A DNA stretch of 64,000 bases from Nocardia suismassiliense (GCF_900269665.1 NZ_LT985361.1:6854880-6918879), one strand, 5' to 3'; shown: positions 25,361-33,309, numbered from the stretch's first letter. The notes: generated by a model from the sequence alone, not told the origin. Made by a program: numbers and translations.

Positions 25361-26094
25361 CAGGCTGACCGTCCGGAGATGAAACCGCCGTCGACAGGGA
25401 GGATGTGGCCGGTGGTGAATTCGGCGTCGGCGAGATATAGGACGGCGGCGGTGGTTTCGGATACCTCGCCGATGCGGTTCAGCAAAGCTAGTCGGGCGGA
25501 GGCGGTTTCGTCGCCGGAGCCGAACAGTGGGGTGCGGATGATGCCGGGGGCGACGGCGTTGACGCGGATGCCGTCGGCGGCGAGTTCCGCGGCGAGGCTG
25601 GTGGTAAGTGCGTGTACACCGCCCTTGCTGACCAGGGCCGCGGAGGCGGGTAGTCCGGCGAGGGCGTGGTTGACCAGCACCGTGCCGATGTTCACGATGC
25701 TGCCACCGGCCGCCTGCCGCTGCAGCTGACGCACCACCGCCTGCGTGGTGAAGTACGTCCCCTTCAGGTTGCCGTTCACGAACCTGTCGAGGTCCTCCAC
25801 GGTGACGTCCACGAACGGTTTGGCGCCGAAGATGCCCGCGCTGTTCACCAGCACCTGTACCCCGCCGAAGCGTTCGACGGCGGTTCGTACCAGCTCTGAA
25901 CCCGTTGCGGGAGAACCGATATCACCAGCGAAGGTGGCGATCTGCTCCGGTGCGCCGAGCTCCGCGGCCACGTCGGCAAGCTTGCCGGGGTCACGGCCGT
26001 TGAGCACCACGTTGTCCCCGCGCGCCACGAAGGCACGGGCGACATCACGCCCGATCCCACTGGAGGATCCAGTCACGATCACCGTTTTCGTCAT
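25360..26094 (-). CDS. SDR-family oxidoreductase lacking the usual catalytic tyrosine
   Basis: The 244-residue Rossmann protein has the SDR cofactor motif TGSSSGIGRDVA, the NAG-like structural motif (NSAGI), and the C-terminal PVDGGFISG. At the active site the usual Y-x-x-x-K reads A-L-V-S-K (PASAALVSKGGVHALT): the lysine is kept but the tyrosine position is alanine, and the catalytic serine position is also altered (VNIGTVL). It may therefore be a non-classical or non-redox member. AAGAGG precedes the ATG at 26094. A 12-bp palindrome at 26116-26127 sits just upstream and is repeated before the tetR gene. It is the first gene of a two-gene operon with the tautomerase. Confidence 0.85.
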   Translation of the reverse strand: MTKTVIVTGSSSGIGRDVARAFVARGDNVVLNGRDPGKLADVAAELGAPEQIATFAGDIGSPATGSELVRTAVERFGGVQVLVNSAGIFGAKPFVDVTVEDLDRFVNGNLKGTYFTTQAVVRQLQRQAAGGSIVNIGTVLVNHALAGLPASAALVSKGGVHALTTSLAAELAADGIRVNAVAPGIIRTPLFGSGDETASARLALLNRIGEVSETTAAVLYLADAEFTTGHILPVDGGFISGRSA

Positions 26095-26115
26095 GTTCTA
26101 ACCTCTTCCTTGAAT

Positions 26116-26127
26116 ACGACCGGTCGT
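26116..26127. promoter_or_regulatory. TetR operator upstream of the SDR gene
   Basis: ACGACCGGTCGT is a perfect 12-bp palindrome. The same 15 bases, TACGACCGGTCGTCT, occur at 26786-26800 in front of the TetR gene. The GACC/GGTC half-sites match those of NemR-type repressors. It lies 22 bases before the SDR start codon. Confidence 0.85.
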
Positions 26128-26184
26128 CTTGGAATGTGCACAACGACCCGAGCCTCGAGTACAAACTCTGATAAATGCCCTGGT

Positions 26185-26775
26185 TCAGGGCCGGAAATAG
26201 TCGTCCAGCAGACGATCCAAACACTTCTGCAACGGCTCCAGCGTGCGATCGATCTTCATCCGGATCACCGCCCCCTCCCACGACTCCAGCAGCAGGTCAG
26301 CCAGGTCGGTCGCGTCTATATCGCTCCGAATCATCCCCAGCCCCTGCGCTTCTCGCAGCTGCTCCGCCACCCGATCCCGCCACGCCCCCCAAGCCTTCGA
26401 CAACGACTCCCGAAGCAGCTCACTACCTTCCAACTCCCCACCCAGATTCGCGATCAAACACCCCCCGGTGAACTCCGCCTCGACGAACTCCGCCATCAGC
26501 CGCCCGAAAAACGCCCGCAACCCACTCACCGGATCCGCCGCCGCCCCGAACGCCGCACTCAAATTCCGCTGCACACACAACGAATGGTGCTCGATCACCG
26601 CCCGCCCAAAACTCTCCTTACTATCGAAGTAGTTATAAAACGACCCCTTAGGCACCCCCACCTTGTCCAAAACCTGCTTGATCCCCGTCCCGTGATATCC
26701 ACTCGCCAAAAACCCAGCCGCCCCCTCCTCCACCAAAAGCTGCCGAGTATCCCCACTCCGTCGCGGTCGCGCCAT
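26185..26775 (-). CDS. TetR-family repressor, NemR/AcuR-like
   Basis: The 196-residue regulator has an N-terminal helix-turn-helix (GIKQVLDKVGVPKGSFYNYF) typical of the branch containing NemR and AcuR, which sense electrophiles or acrylate. The C-terminal ligand-binding domain has Cys residues in QRNLSAAF-preceding SLCV and in GGCLIANLG, which could be redox- or electrophile-sensitive. The ATG at 26775 starts MARPRRSG. Identical palindromes precede this gene and the SDR-tautomerase operon, so it probably represses itself and that operon. Both genes are on the minus strand. Confidence 0.88.
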   Translation of the reverse strand: MARPRRSGDTRQLLVEEGAAGFLASGYHGTGIKQVLDKVGVPKGSFYNYFDSKESFGRAVIEHHSLCVQRNLSAAFGAAADPVSGLRAFFGRLMAEFVEAEFTGGCLIANLGGELEGSELLRESLSKAWGAWRDRVAEQLREAQGLGMIRSDIDATDLADLLLESWEGAVIRMKIDRTLEPLQKCLDRLLDDYFRP

Positions 26776-26786
26776 ACCCTGAATAT

Positions 26787-26798
26787 ACGACCGGTCGT
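26787..26798. promoter_or_regulatory. TetR operator upstream of the tetR gene
   Basis: A second ACGACCGGTCGT palindrome, identical to the one at 26116-26127 and lying 11 bases before the repressor start codon, indicating autoregulation. Confidence 0.85.
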
Positions 26799-26850
26799 CT
26801 ACTAACGCAACCTCAGCTCGACGCCCTCCTCGAGCTGGACAAGTGATCAC

Positions 26851-26899
26851 GGGGAACTGATGCAGGCAATGGCCGAGAGCCCACCGACACCAGTTCCCC
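26851..26899. repeat. Palindromic element, copy A
   Basis: GGGGAACTGATG at 26851-26862 pairs (one mismatch) with CACCAGTTCCCC at 26888-26899. The sequence, including a TGATCA just outside the left arm, matches copy B at 27811-27863. It lies 41 bases before the DUF559 gene. Confidence 0.75.
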
Positions 26900-26939
26900 C
26901 TCGGCCAACCCTGTCGGTGGAGAGGGGGATAGTTCGGGC

Positions 26940-27914
26940 ATGGGGGTGTTGGATGAGCCGTTTCCGGGGTCTTGGGCGAGGGCGGCGGGGTTGGTGACGC
27001 GATGGGAACTGCAGCACAACTTCGTGCGAGTGTTCCCCGACGTCTACCTGCCGAAGGGGTGCGCGTTCGACGCACAGAAGCGGGCACGCGCCGCAGCGCA
27101 CTGGGCCAAGGGTGCCGGTGTGCTGATCGGATACTCAGCGGCCGCATTGCATGGCACCCGCTGGCTGGATCCTGACGAACCCGCGGAGATCGCACGGACG
27201 ACACACTGCAAGCCGCCCTGCGGGATTCGCGCTGTGCGAGCCGTCATCGAGCCGGCCGAATACTGCGAGGTCGACGGATTCCGGGTGACCACACCCGCAC
27301 GAACTGCGTTCGACCTCGGCCGACGGTTGCCCCGCGATCAGGCCGTACCGATCTTGGACGCATTGAGCTCGGCTACCGGCCTGAATCCGCTGGAAGTCGC
27401 GGCCGTGGCTCGCGACCATCCCGGCGCGCGTGGAGTGGCGCGGCTGTCGAAGATCCTTCCGTTGGTCGATGCAGGCGCCGAATCACCTCAGGAATCACAC
27501 ACCAGACTCCTGCTGGTCGATAACGGATTAGCCGCACCCAGTACCCAACTCGTGGTCCGCGACCGATGCGGCGCGTTCATCGCCCGTGTCGATATGGGGT
27601 GGGAAAAATGGCGCGTCGCCGTCGAATACGACGGTGCCCACCATTGGACCGACCCAGCCCAGCGCACAAAGGACATCGACAGGTTCGCAACCCTGGAATC
27701 ACTGGGCTGGCGCGTGATCCGCGTCAACGCAACCCTCCTCCACCACCGCCCCCACGTAATCCTCGACCGAGTCCGCGCCGCCCTCCATGACCAGGGCTGG
27801 ACGAATGATCAGGGGGAACTGGTGTCGGCGCGCTCTCGCGATATACCGACACCAGTTCCCCCTCAACGACGAAATGGCCGGAGGCCGAGCACACTTGGGG
27901 GGGGACATAGGTAG
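26940..27914 (+). CDS. DUF559 (VSR-like nuclease fold) protein with AbiEi-like N-terminus
   Basis: The 324-residue protein resembles a large actinobacterial family. Its N-terminal ~190 residues look like the AbiEi antitoxin/transcription-regulator type (YSAAALHGTRWL, RTAFDLGRRL). Its C-terminal ~100 residues are DUF559, related to very-short-patch-repair endonucleases: VAVEYDGAHHW and RFATLESLGWRVIRVNATLL carry Glu, Asp and His residues. The family is often called a type IV toxin-antitoxin component, but no partner gene is seen here, and many such genes are solitary. The ATG at 26940 follows GAGAGGGGG. The last ~35 residues (from TNDQGELV) are encoded by palindrome copy B and look like a read-in tail rather than domain. 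Confidence 0.8.
   Translation: MGVLDEPFPGSWARAAGLVTRWELQHNFVRVFPDVYLPKGCAFDAQKRARAAAHWAKGAGVLIGYSAAALHGTRWLDPDEPAEIARTTHCKPPCGIRAVRAVIEPAEYCEVDGFRVTTPARTAFDLGRRLPRDQAVPILDALSSATGLNPLEVAAVARDHPGARGVARLSKILPLVDAGAESPQESHTRLLLVDNGLAAPSTQLVVRDRCGAFIARVDMGWEKWRVAVEYDGAHHWTDPAQRTKDIDRFATLESLGWRVIRVNATLLHHRPHVILDRVRAALHDQGWTNDQGELVSARSRDIPTPVPPQRRNGRRPSTLGGGHR
27811..27863. repeat. Palindromic element, copy B, inside the DUF559 3' end
   Basis: AGGGGGAACTGGTGTCGG at 27811-27828 is an exact reverse complement of CCGACACCAGTTCCCCCT at 27846-27863: 18 paired bases with a 17-base loop. It is coding for the last part of the DUF559 protein (GELVSARSRDIPTPVPP) and matches copy A, 1 kb upstream. Confidence 0.85.
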
Positions 27915-27961
27915 GACGCGTACTTTCCGTACCGACGTGGGGATGGTTCGGGATGGACCTT

Positions 27962-28408
27962 CTATAGCTGTCGGCGCCATTCGAGGCAGTGGGCTGCGAA
28001 TTGGGTTAGGTGGGTGGTGGCGAAGGTTTGGGGGTGCCAATCTTCTTGGGTTACAGCGGATGTCCAGATGTAGGTCCAGGCCGGGTCGGTGGAGTCGGTT
28101 AACTGGATTGTGCGGAGGTCGTATTCGGTGTCTTCGAAGGCGTCGAGGATTTGCCACTCCGCTGGGGTGAGACCGCTGAGTACGGTGCCGTGGGCGAGGG
28201 CGTTCGGTGCTGGGACCAGGCCGGGATATAGGCGGTCGGTCAGGGTGGCGACGCGCCAGCCTGGTGCGGTGGCGGGTTGTAGTGGTGGGACGCGCCCGAT
28301 CAGGACCTCCAGTACCTCTGGGAATTGGAGCGTTCCGTAGACGAACAACGCGTGCCGCTGTCCAGCGTGCTGAGCAAGCCGCCTGGCATTTGGTGGTAAC
28401 GAGTCCAT
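27962..28408 (-). CDS. Gamma-glutamylcyclotransferase-like (GGCT/AIG2 fold) protein
   Basis: The 148-residue protein has the GGCT-like barrel: the substrate-binding loop LFVYGTLQFPEVL near residue 26 and the catalytic acidic residue in DAFEDTEYDLR, the expected spacing. Family members remove gamma-glutamyl groups or act on related amines; the true substrate is unknown. The ATG at 28408 has GAGAGGG 7-8 bases upstream. Two further in-frame ATGs at 28414 and 28423 precede it. It is separated from oxyR by a 19-bp tandem repeat. Confidence 0.82.
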   Translation of the reverse strand: MDSLPPNARRLAQHAGQRHALFVYGTLQFPEVLEVLIGRVPPLQPATAPGWRVATLTDRLYPGLVPAPNALAHGTVLSGLTPAEWQILDAFEDTEYDLRTIQLTDSTDPAWTYIWTSAVTQEDWHPQTFATTHLTQFAAHCLEWRRQL

Positions 28409-28454
28409 CCGCATCCCTCTCATATCCGCGACATCCGGCTCACGGTGCCCGTCG

Positions 28455-28560
28455 TAAGTCGCAGCCGCCCTTCTAAGTCGCGGCCGCCCTTCTAAGTCCC
28501 GGCCGCCCGCCTAAGTCGCAGCCGCCCTCTTAGGTCTCAGCCGGCTTCCTAGGTCGCGGG
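28455..28560. repeat. Six 19-bp tandem repeats
   Basis: TAAGTCGCAGCCGCCCTTC-like units start at 28455, 28474, 28493, 28512, 28531 and 28550, exactly 19 bp apart. The first four are nearly identical and the last two begin TAGGTC. They fill the interval between the start of the GGCT-like gene and the end of oxyR. Exact periodicity makes this a likely variable-number tandem repeat. Confidence 0.9.
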
Positions 28561-28625
28561 CGCATTCGCATGTTGCCACCCAGCCACCAGATTCGAAACC
28601 GACTGCTGCCGAACACCTTCGACCG

Positions 28626-29534
28626 CTACGACGGCCGCATCGTCCGAATGATGGCGGCAAGGTATTCATAGTCTTCCGCGCGTGCGGTCGAAGTGCGATA
28701 TGCGAGACCGATGGTGCGCCCAGGGGCGGGGGTGGCGAAGTGGGCGGTACCGAGGGTGCCGCGGGCGGTTTCGGAGGCGACGGCCATCTCCGGGATGAGG
28801 GTGACGCCGAGACCGCCTGCGACACACTGCACTACGGTCGCCAACGAGGCGGCGCGGGTATCGCCGACGGCGGCCGGATGGACCTCGGCGGAGCGGCACA
28901 GGTCGAGGGTCTGATCGCGCAGGCAGTGCCCCTCGTCGAGCAGCAGCAGGGGTAGCGAGTCGAGCACTGCGGGGGCGAGGTCGGTGCGACCCGAGAGCTC
29001 GTGCCCGCGCGGCGTCACCAGCACGAACTCCTCGGTGTACAACGGGATCTCGATCAAGCCGGGAATGTCGGTCGGCAGCGCGAGCAGCGCGACGTCGAGC
29101 ACGCCGGTGCGCAGCCCGTCCAACAGCCGCGCGGTCTGGTCCTCGATCACCTGCGGATGCAACGCGGGCAACTTCTTCTGCAACTCGGGCAGCAGGGCCG
29201 GCAGCACATATGGGGCAACTGTCGGAATTATGCCCATTCGCAGTGTGCCGCCGAGACCGTCACCGGTCGCCGAGGCGACGAAACGATCGGCCGCCTCGAG
29301 CGTCGCCATCGCCTTGGGCAGCAATCGCATGCCCGCGGCGGTGACGAGCACCCGCCGCGTACTGCGCTCGATCAGTTGCAGTCCGAGCCCGTGTTCAAGT
29401 GCCGCGAGCGCCTGCGATAGCGTGGGCTGGCTCACACTGAGCCGCGCTGCGGCCGTGCCGAAATGGCGATATTCCGCGACCGCCACGAACGCACGCAGCT
29501 GTGACAGGGTCGGCTGATAAGTCTGATCGGTCAC
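28626..29534 (-). CDS. oxyR: Hydrogen-peroxide-sensing LysR regulator OxyR
   Basis: The 302-residue LysR-type regulator has an N-terminal winged helix (AAARLSVSQPTLSQALAALE) and a C-terminal sensor domain. The redox signature GHCLRDQTLDLC contains the two cysteines that form the peroxide-induced disulfide in OxyR. It is divergent from ahpC-ahpD, the usual arrangement, so it likely activates them on oxidation. The GTG at 29534 (VTDQTYQPTLSQLRAF) is chosen over an ATG nine codons upstream because family members begin close to the DNA-binding domain. The 123-base intergenic region must hold its binding site; a clear T-N11-A array was not resolved by eye. Confidence 0.93.
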   Translation of the reverse strand: MTDQTYQPTLSQLRAFVAVAEYRHFGTAAARLSVSQPTLSQALAALEHGLGLQLIERSTRRVLVTAAGMRLLPKAMATLEAADRFVASATGDGLGGTLRMGIIPTVAPYVLPALLPELQKKLPALHPQVIEDQTARLLDGLRTGVLDVALLALPTDIPGLIEIPLYTEEFVLVTPRGHELSGRTDLAPAVLDSLPLLLLDEGHCLRDQTLDLCRSAEVHPAAVGDTRAASLATVVQCVAGGLGVTLIPEMAVASETARGTLGTAHFATPAPGRTIGLAYRTSTARAEDYEYLAAIIRTMRPS

Positions 29535-29657
29535 GGCTATCAGTGTAGTGCGACTGATCACCTTTACCTTTCATCAGCCCGTCGGGCAAGATCGAAAGGG
29601 AGCTTTTCTGCTTTTCTGCACAGTGCTAGCAAACCCACCAGAACGAGGAGATTAGGC

Positions 29658-30245
29658 ATGGCCTTGCTGACCATCGGCGACCAATTCCCGGCATACAACC
29701 TCACCGCTGTCATCGGTGGTGATCTGTCCAAGGTCGACGCTCAGCAGCCTGACGACTACTTCACCCAGATCACCAGCGACGATCACGCGGGCAAGTGGCG
29801 GATCGTCTTCTTCTGGCCCAAGGACTTCACCTTCGTCTGCCCGACCGAGATCGCCGCGTTCGGCAAGCTCAACGAGGAGTTCGCGGACCGCGACGCGCAG
29901 GTGCTCGGCGCCTCGGTCGACAACGAGTTCGTGCACTTCCAGTGGCGTGCCCAGCACGAGGATCTGAAGACCCTGCCGTTCCCGATCCTGTCCGACCTCA
30001 AGCGCGAATTGGCCGCTGCCACCGGCGTTCTCAACGCCGACGGTGTTGCCGACCGGGCCACCTTCATCGTCGACCCGAACAACGAGGTGCAGTTCGTCTC
30101 GGTCACCGCGGGTTCGGTCGGCCGCAATGTCGACGAGGTGCTGCGGGTGCTCGACGCGCTGCAGTCCGACGAGCTGTGCGCCTGCAACTGGAAGAAGGGC
30201 GACCCGACCATCAACGCGGGCGAGCTGCTCGCCGCCAGCGTCTGA
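29658..30245 (+). CDS. ahpC: Alkyl hydroperoxide reductase AhpC (2-Cys peroxiredoxin)
   Basis: The 195-residue peroxiredoxin reduces peroxides and peroxynitrite. The peroxidatic cysteine is Cys61 in FTFVCPTE. The resolving region has two cysteines, Cys174 and Cys176, in ELCACNWKK, the same numbering as Mycobacterium tuberculosis AhpC, which uses both. Its electron donor is the adjacent AhpD rather than AhpF. GAGGAG precedes the ATG at 29658. It is divergent from oxyR and followed by ahpD after 83 bases. Confidence 0.96.
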   Translation: MALLTIGDQFPAYNLTAVIGGDLSKVDAQQPDDYFTQITSDDHAGKWRIVFFWPKDFTFVCPTEIAAFGKLNEEFADRDAQVLGASVDNEFVHFQWRAQHEDLKTLPFPILSDLKRELAAATGVLNADGVADRATFIVDPNNEVQFVSVTAGSVGRNVDEVLRVLDALQSDELCACNWKKGDPTINAGELLAASV

Positions 30246-30286
30246 GCCGAGTCGCAACGCACGATCCATGTACGAAATCCATGCAC

Positions 30287-30316
30287 CATTCCCCGTGCAC
30301 GCGGGGATGATCCTCG
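30287..30316 (+). repeat. Solitary type I-E CRISPR-repeat-like sequence
   Basis: CCCCGTGCACGCGGGGATGATCC, at 30291-30313, has the GC-rich palindrome plus ATGATCC tail typical of actinobacterial type I-E CRISPR repeats; from memory it differs by one base from a common repeat core. There is one copy only, with no spacers, no second repeat and no cas genes in the window. It lies between ahpC and ahpD and ends 3 bases before the ahpD ribosome-binding site, so it would form a hairpin in that leader. Confidence 0.6.
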
Positions 30317-30328
30317 AGGAAGCAACGT

Positions 30329-30868
30329 ATGAGCATTGAGAACCTGAAGAACTCCCTTCCCGAGTACGCCAAGGACCTCAAACTCAATCTGTCCTCGCTG
30401 GCCCGCACCACGGTGCTGAACGAGCAGCAGCTGTGGGGCACGCTGCTGGCGTCGGCGGCCGCGACCCAATCGCCGACCACGCTGCGTGAGATCGCCGAGG
30501 AGGCCGCAGATGTGCTGTCCGAGCAGGCGTACAACGCCGCACTCGGCGCCGCCTCGATCATGGGCATGAACAATGTGTTCTACCGGGGCAAGGCGTTCCT
30601 CGGTGGCCGCTACGACGACCTGCGGGCCGGTCTGCGCATGCAGATCATCGGTACCCCGGGGGTCGACAAGGCCGACTTCGAGCTGTGGTCGTTCGCGGTC
30701 TCGTCGATCAACGGCTGCCAGCACTGCCTGGAGGCGCACGAGCACACGCTGCGTGAGGCGGGCGTGTCGCGTGAGGTGATCTTCGAGTCGCTGCGCGCGG
30801 CCGCGATCGTCGCCGGTGTCGGCCAGGCGGTGCAGTCGACCGAAACGCTTGCCGCCGCCACGGTCTGA
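30329..30868 (+). CDS. ahpD: Alkyl hydroperoxide reductase AhpD
   Basis: The 179-residue CMD-fold protein reduces AhpC, using lipoamide and SucB/dihydrolipoamide dehydrogenase as electron source in mycobacteria. All catalytic residues of the M. tuberculosis enzyme are at identical positions: Glu118, Cys130, His132, Cys133 and His137, in FELWSFAVSSINGCQHCLEA and its continuation. GAGGAAG precedes the ATG at 30329. It is co-transcribed with ahpC under OxyR and ends at a strong terminator at 30884-30916. Confidence 0.96.
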   Translation: MSIENLKNSLPEYAKDLKLNLSSLARTTVLNEQQLWGTLLASAAATQSPTTLREIAEEAADVLSEQAYNAALGAASIMGMNNVFYRGKAFLGGRYDDLRAGLRMQIIGTPGVDKADFELWSFAVSSINGCQHCLEAHEHTLREAGVSREVIFESLRAAAIVAGVGQAVQSTETLAAATV

Positions 30869-30883
30869 GCACTCGATCCGAGG

Positions 30884-30916
30884 CCGCCGACGGTTCAGCC
30901 AATGAACCGTCGGCGG
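30884..30916 (+). terminator. Terminator after ahpD
   Basis: CCGCCGACGGTTCA (30884-30897) pairs fully with TGAACCGTCGGCGG (30903-30916), a 14-bp stem with a 5-base loop, followed by TCTCTTT. It closes the ahpC-ahpD operon. Confidence 0.85.
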
Positions 30917-31016
30917 TCTCTTTCGTCGCTACCTGACCTGCGACGACAGCTCGATGAACGGCCAGTGTGGGCTACACGACAGCTCACTGTCGGACCGGAC
31001 TAGTAGGGTCGAAAAC

Positions 31017-31691
31017 ATGGGCACACAGGTTGACGTAGTGCGGGTGTTCACCGACGCCGCCGGACGATTCGGCAACGAGCTCGGCATCGCGCGGGCAGCG
31101 GACGTGGCCGAAGCCGACCGGCAGGCCCTCGCGGCCAAAGCGGGCTACAGCGAGACCGTCGTGGTCGAGGACCCGGTCGACGAGGTCGCGCGGGTACGGA
31201 TCTACACCCCGACCGTGGAACTTCCGTTCGCCGGACACCCCTCGGTCGGCACCGCATGGTGGTTCGCCGAACGCGGCGTACCCGTACGCCGGCTCAGCGT
31301 GCCCGCGGGCCCGGTGGCGGTCGAGCTGACCGAAGGCCTCACCTGGATCACCGCCCGCGGCGAATGGGCGCCCGACTTCACCTTCCACCAGATCGCCGAC
31401 CTCGACGAGCTGGCGAACCTGCGCCCCGACGACTTCACCGGCGGCCCGCACTACTTCTGGGCCTGGACCGACGAGAACCGCGGCTCGCTCCGCTCGCGAA
31501 TGTTCGCCCCCACCTTGGGAATTGCCGAAGATGAGGCGACCGGTGCCGCCGCAGTCGCCATCACCGCACTGCTGCGCCGCGGCCTGGTCATCACCCAGGG
31601 CAAGGGCTCCCAGCTGTTCACCGCCTGGGACTCCGACGGTTGGGTCCGCCTCGGTGGACGCGTAGTCGCCGACCAGTCCGTGGAGATCTGA
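31017..31691 (+). CDS. PhzF-family isomerase/epimerase-like protein
   Basis: The 224-residue protein has the diaminopimelate-epimerase-like fold of the PhzF family. The N-terminal half ends with ELPFAGHPSVGTAWWFAERG, the family signature, and the second half contains the paired DEATGAAAVAITALL segment. GNELGIA holds the usual catalytic-Glu position. At 224 residues it is shorter than PhzF (about 280). It corresponds to mycobacterial Rv2716 by position between the PAC2 gene and nrdR. The substrate is unknown. The ATG at 31017 follows TAGTAGGGTCGAAAAC, a weak ribosome-binding site. Confidence 0.85.
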   Translation: MGTQVDVVRVFTDAAGRFGNELGIARAADVAEADRQALAAKAGYSETVVVEDPVDEVARVRIYTPTVELPFAGHPSVGTAWWFAERGVPVRRLSVPAGPVAVELTEGLTWITARGEWAPDFTFHQIADLDELANLRPDDFTGGPHYFWAWTDENRGSLRSRMFAPTLGIAEDEATGAAAVAITALLRRGLVITQGKGSQLFTAWDSDGWVRLGGRVVADQSVEI

Positions 31692-31771
31692 GCGCATAGC
31701 CGAGTGCCGTAGGCCGGGAATCGTTGCGGCACAGCGGCATCCAGGCCGCTACCCCGACACCCCCGACACCC

Positions 31772-32500
31772 TCAGACCAGCGGCACACCGGCGATCGGTG
31801 GACTGGTGGGCGCCACCGATCCGCCGGAGGGTTCGACACTGACTGCCAGCGTCTCCCCCGGATCGAAGGTCGTCACGAATGGTTTTGCTGTCGAAGGCAT
31901 TTCGACGAGCACCCCCGCCGACCGCGGCCTCGGCCGTTCCCCGACGGGCACCAACCAGACCTGGTACACCCGCCCGGCCGGCGGCTCCGCCACTCCGGTG
32001 AACGCGACGACCGCGAGCCGCTGCTGAGCGGAGAACTCCACCATGACCGTGCCGCCGCCGGCCACCGGTTTGGTCAGTGTGCGCGAGTCCGGCTGCCGAT
32101 GTATCCGCTCGGCGGTCGGTACACCGTCGGGCGGGCTGGCGATCCGGTCGGCGACCACACTGCCGCCGATCACCAGGCAGACCGCCGCGGCCACCGGCGC
32201 CACCCAGCGCAGGCGCCGCCGCCACGCGGAGGGAAGCTCGGCGCGCCCGTCGTCGGGCAGTGCCGCCAGAATTCGCGCCTCCAATTCCGGCGGCGGAGCC
32301 TGGGCGTCGAGCGCGGCCACCTGCGCCATCACCTCGCGCAACCGCCGCACCGTGTCCGAGAACTCTTGCCGCACAGCGGGATCGGCGGCTGCCAGCCGCT
32401 CCTCGATGCGCCGGCGTTCGATCTCGCCGACGGCGTCCAACGCGCACGGGTACGCCAGGTCGAGCAGTTCCGCGTCCGATCGTGGCGGGTTATCGGCCAT
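31772..32500 (-). CDS. rskA: Anti-sigma-K factor RskA
   Basis: The 242-residue protein matches RskA. A cytoplasmic anti-sigma segment (about 1-95, with ALDAVGEIERRRIEERLA) is followed by one transmembrane helix (WVAPVAAAVCLVIGGSVVA, about 99-117) and an extracytoplasmic RskA domain (VMVEFSAQQRLAVVAF, YQVWLVPVGERPR). It holds SigK inactive at the membrane until regulated proteolysis. Its ATG overlaps the end of sigK by 11 bases, so the pair is translationally coupled. The order sigK-rskA is the same as in mycobacteria. Confidence 0.92.
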   Translation of the reverse strand: MADNPPRSDAELLDLAYPCALDAVGEIERRRIEERLAAADPAVRQEFSDTVRRLREVMAQVAALDAQAPPPELEARILAALPDDGRAELPSAWRRRLRWVAPVAAAVCLVIGGSVVADRIASPPDGVPTAERIHRQPDSRTLTKPVAGGGTVMVEFSAQQRLAVVAFTGVAEPPAGRVYQVWLVPVGERPRPRSAGVLVEMPSTAKPFVTTFDPGETLAVSVEPSGGSVAPTSPPIAGVPLV

Positions 32501-33053
32501 CGGCGCATTCTCCGGACAAGCAGCTCTCCAGTCTCTTCAGCCCGTCACGGATGCGGGTTTTGACGGTCGGCAGCGGCACCGATAGGTGGTCTGCGACTTC
32601 GCGGTACGTGCGCCCGGTGTAGTAGGCGAGCGTGATCGCCTCGCGTTGCGTCGCGGTGAGCGCGGCGAGGCAGCCGAGGACCTCCTGTTCATCCATGCGC
32701 TGCGTCACCGATTCGGCGACGACATCGTGGTCGCGGCCGCCGTGTGAGTGCGCGTAGGCCGATTCCCGGACCGCGCAGGCGGCTTCGGCGCGCACCCGGT
32801 CGACCGCGCGCCGGTGTGCGAGCATCATGAGCCAGCCGATCGGACTGGCCAGTGCCGGCTCGTAGCGATCGGCGGTCGACCACACCTGGAGGTACACCTC
32901 CTGGCTGACTTCCTCCGCCGCGGCCCGGCTGCGCACGATGCGGGTGGCGAGCCCGAATACTCGCGGGCTGGTGAGCCGGTAGAACTCGGTGAAGGCAACG
33001 CGGTCTCCGTCGCCGATCGCGGCGAGCAGTGCGACCAGGGTGCGACCGGACAA
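32490..33053 (-). CDS. sigK: ECF sigma factor SigK
   Basis: The protein is an extracytoplasmic-function sigma factor. Region 2 begins at VAFTEFYRLTSPRVFGLATR and includes EEVSQEVYLQVW and the -10-reading HRRAVDRVRAE. Region 4 contains REAITLAYYTGRTYREVADHL and the helix-turn-helix LPTVKTRIRDGLKRLE. It is the partner of RskA encoded just downstream. The start is uncertain. A TTG at 33053 gives 187 residues, the length of mycobacterial SigK, and is used here. GTG at 33128 and ATG at 33260 are in frame, but the added residues (SHSLCGCPTP region) do not look like sigma-factor sequence and no good ribosome-binding site decides. Confidence 0.85.
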   Translation of the reverse strand: MSGRTLVALLAAIGDGDRVAFTEFYRLTSPRVFGLATRIVRSRAAAEEVSQEVYLQVWSTADRYEPALASPIGWLMMLAHRRAVDRVRAEAACAVRESAYAHSHGGRDHDVVAESVTQRMDEQEVLGCLAALTATQREAITLAYYTGRTYREVADHLSVPLPTVKTRIRDGLKRLESCLSGECADGR

Positions 33054-33309
33054 CGCCGATCGTTGTCGGTCGAACGCGGCGGGCGTCGGGCATCCGCATA
33101 ACGAGTGGCTGTTCGCCTCGTCCAGCACGAGAGCACCAACCCGGTGTACCGCAGCGAGAACGCGCTCACTACCCGCCCCTCCCCCGCACATATCGGGTGC
33201 ACAGCGCACGTCGGCACGTGATTCGTTCGCTATCTCATCGATGACCGAATCTGCCCGCATAGACAGGGGTTCGGTATGGGATGGCGCGCGGATTGGTCTG
33301 CGGCGCCGG

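Noticed and set aside
30287..30316. CRISPR array between ahpC and ahpD
   Set aside because: One repeat-like copy only; reported as a solitary element instead.
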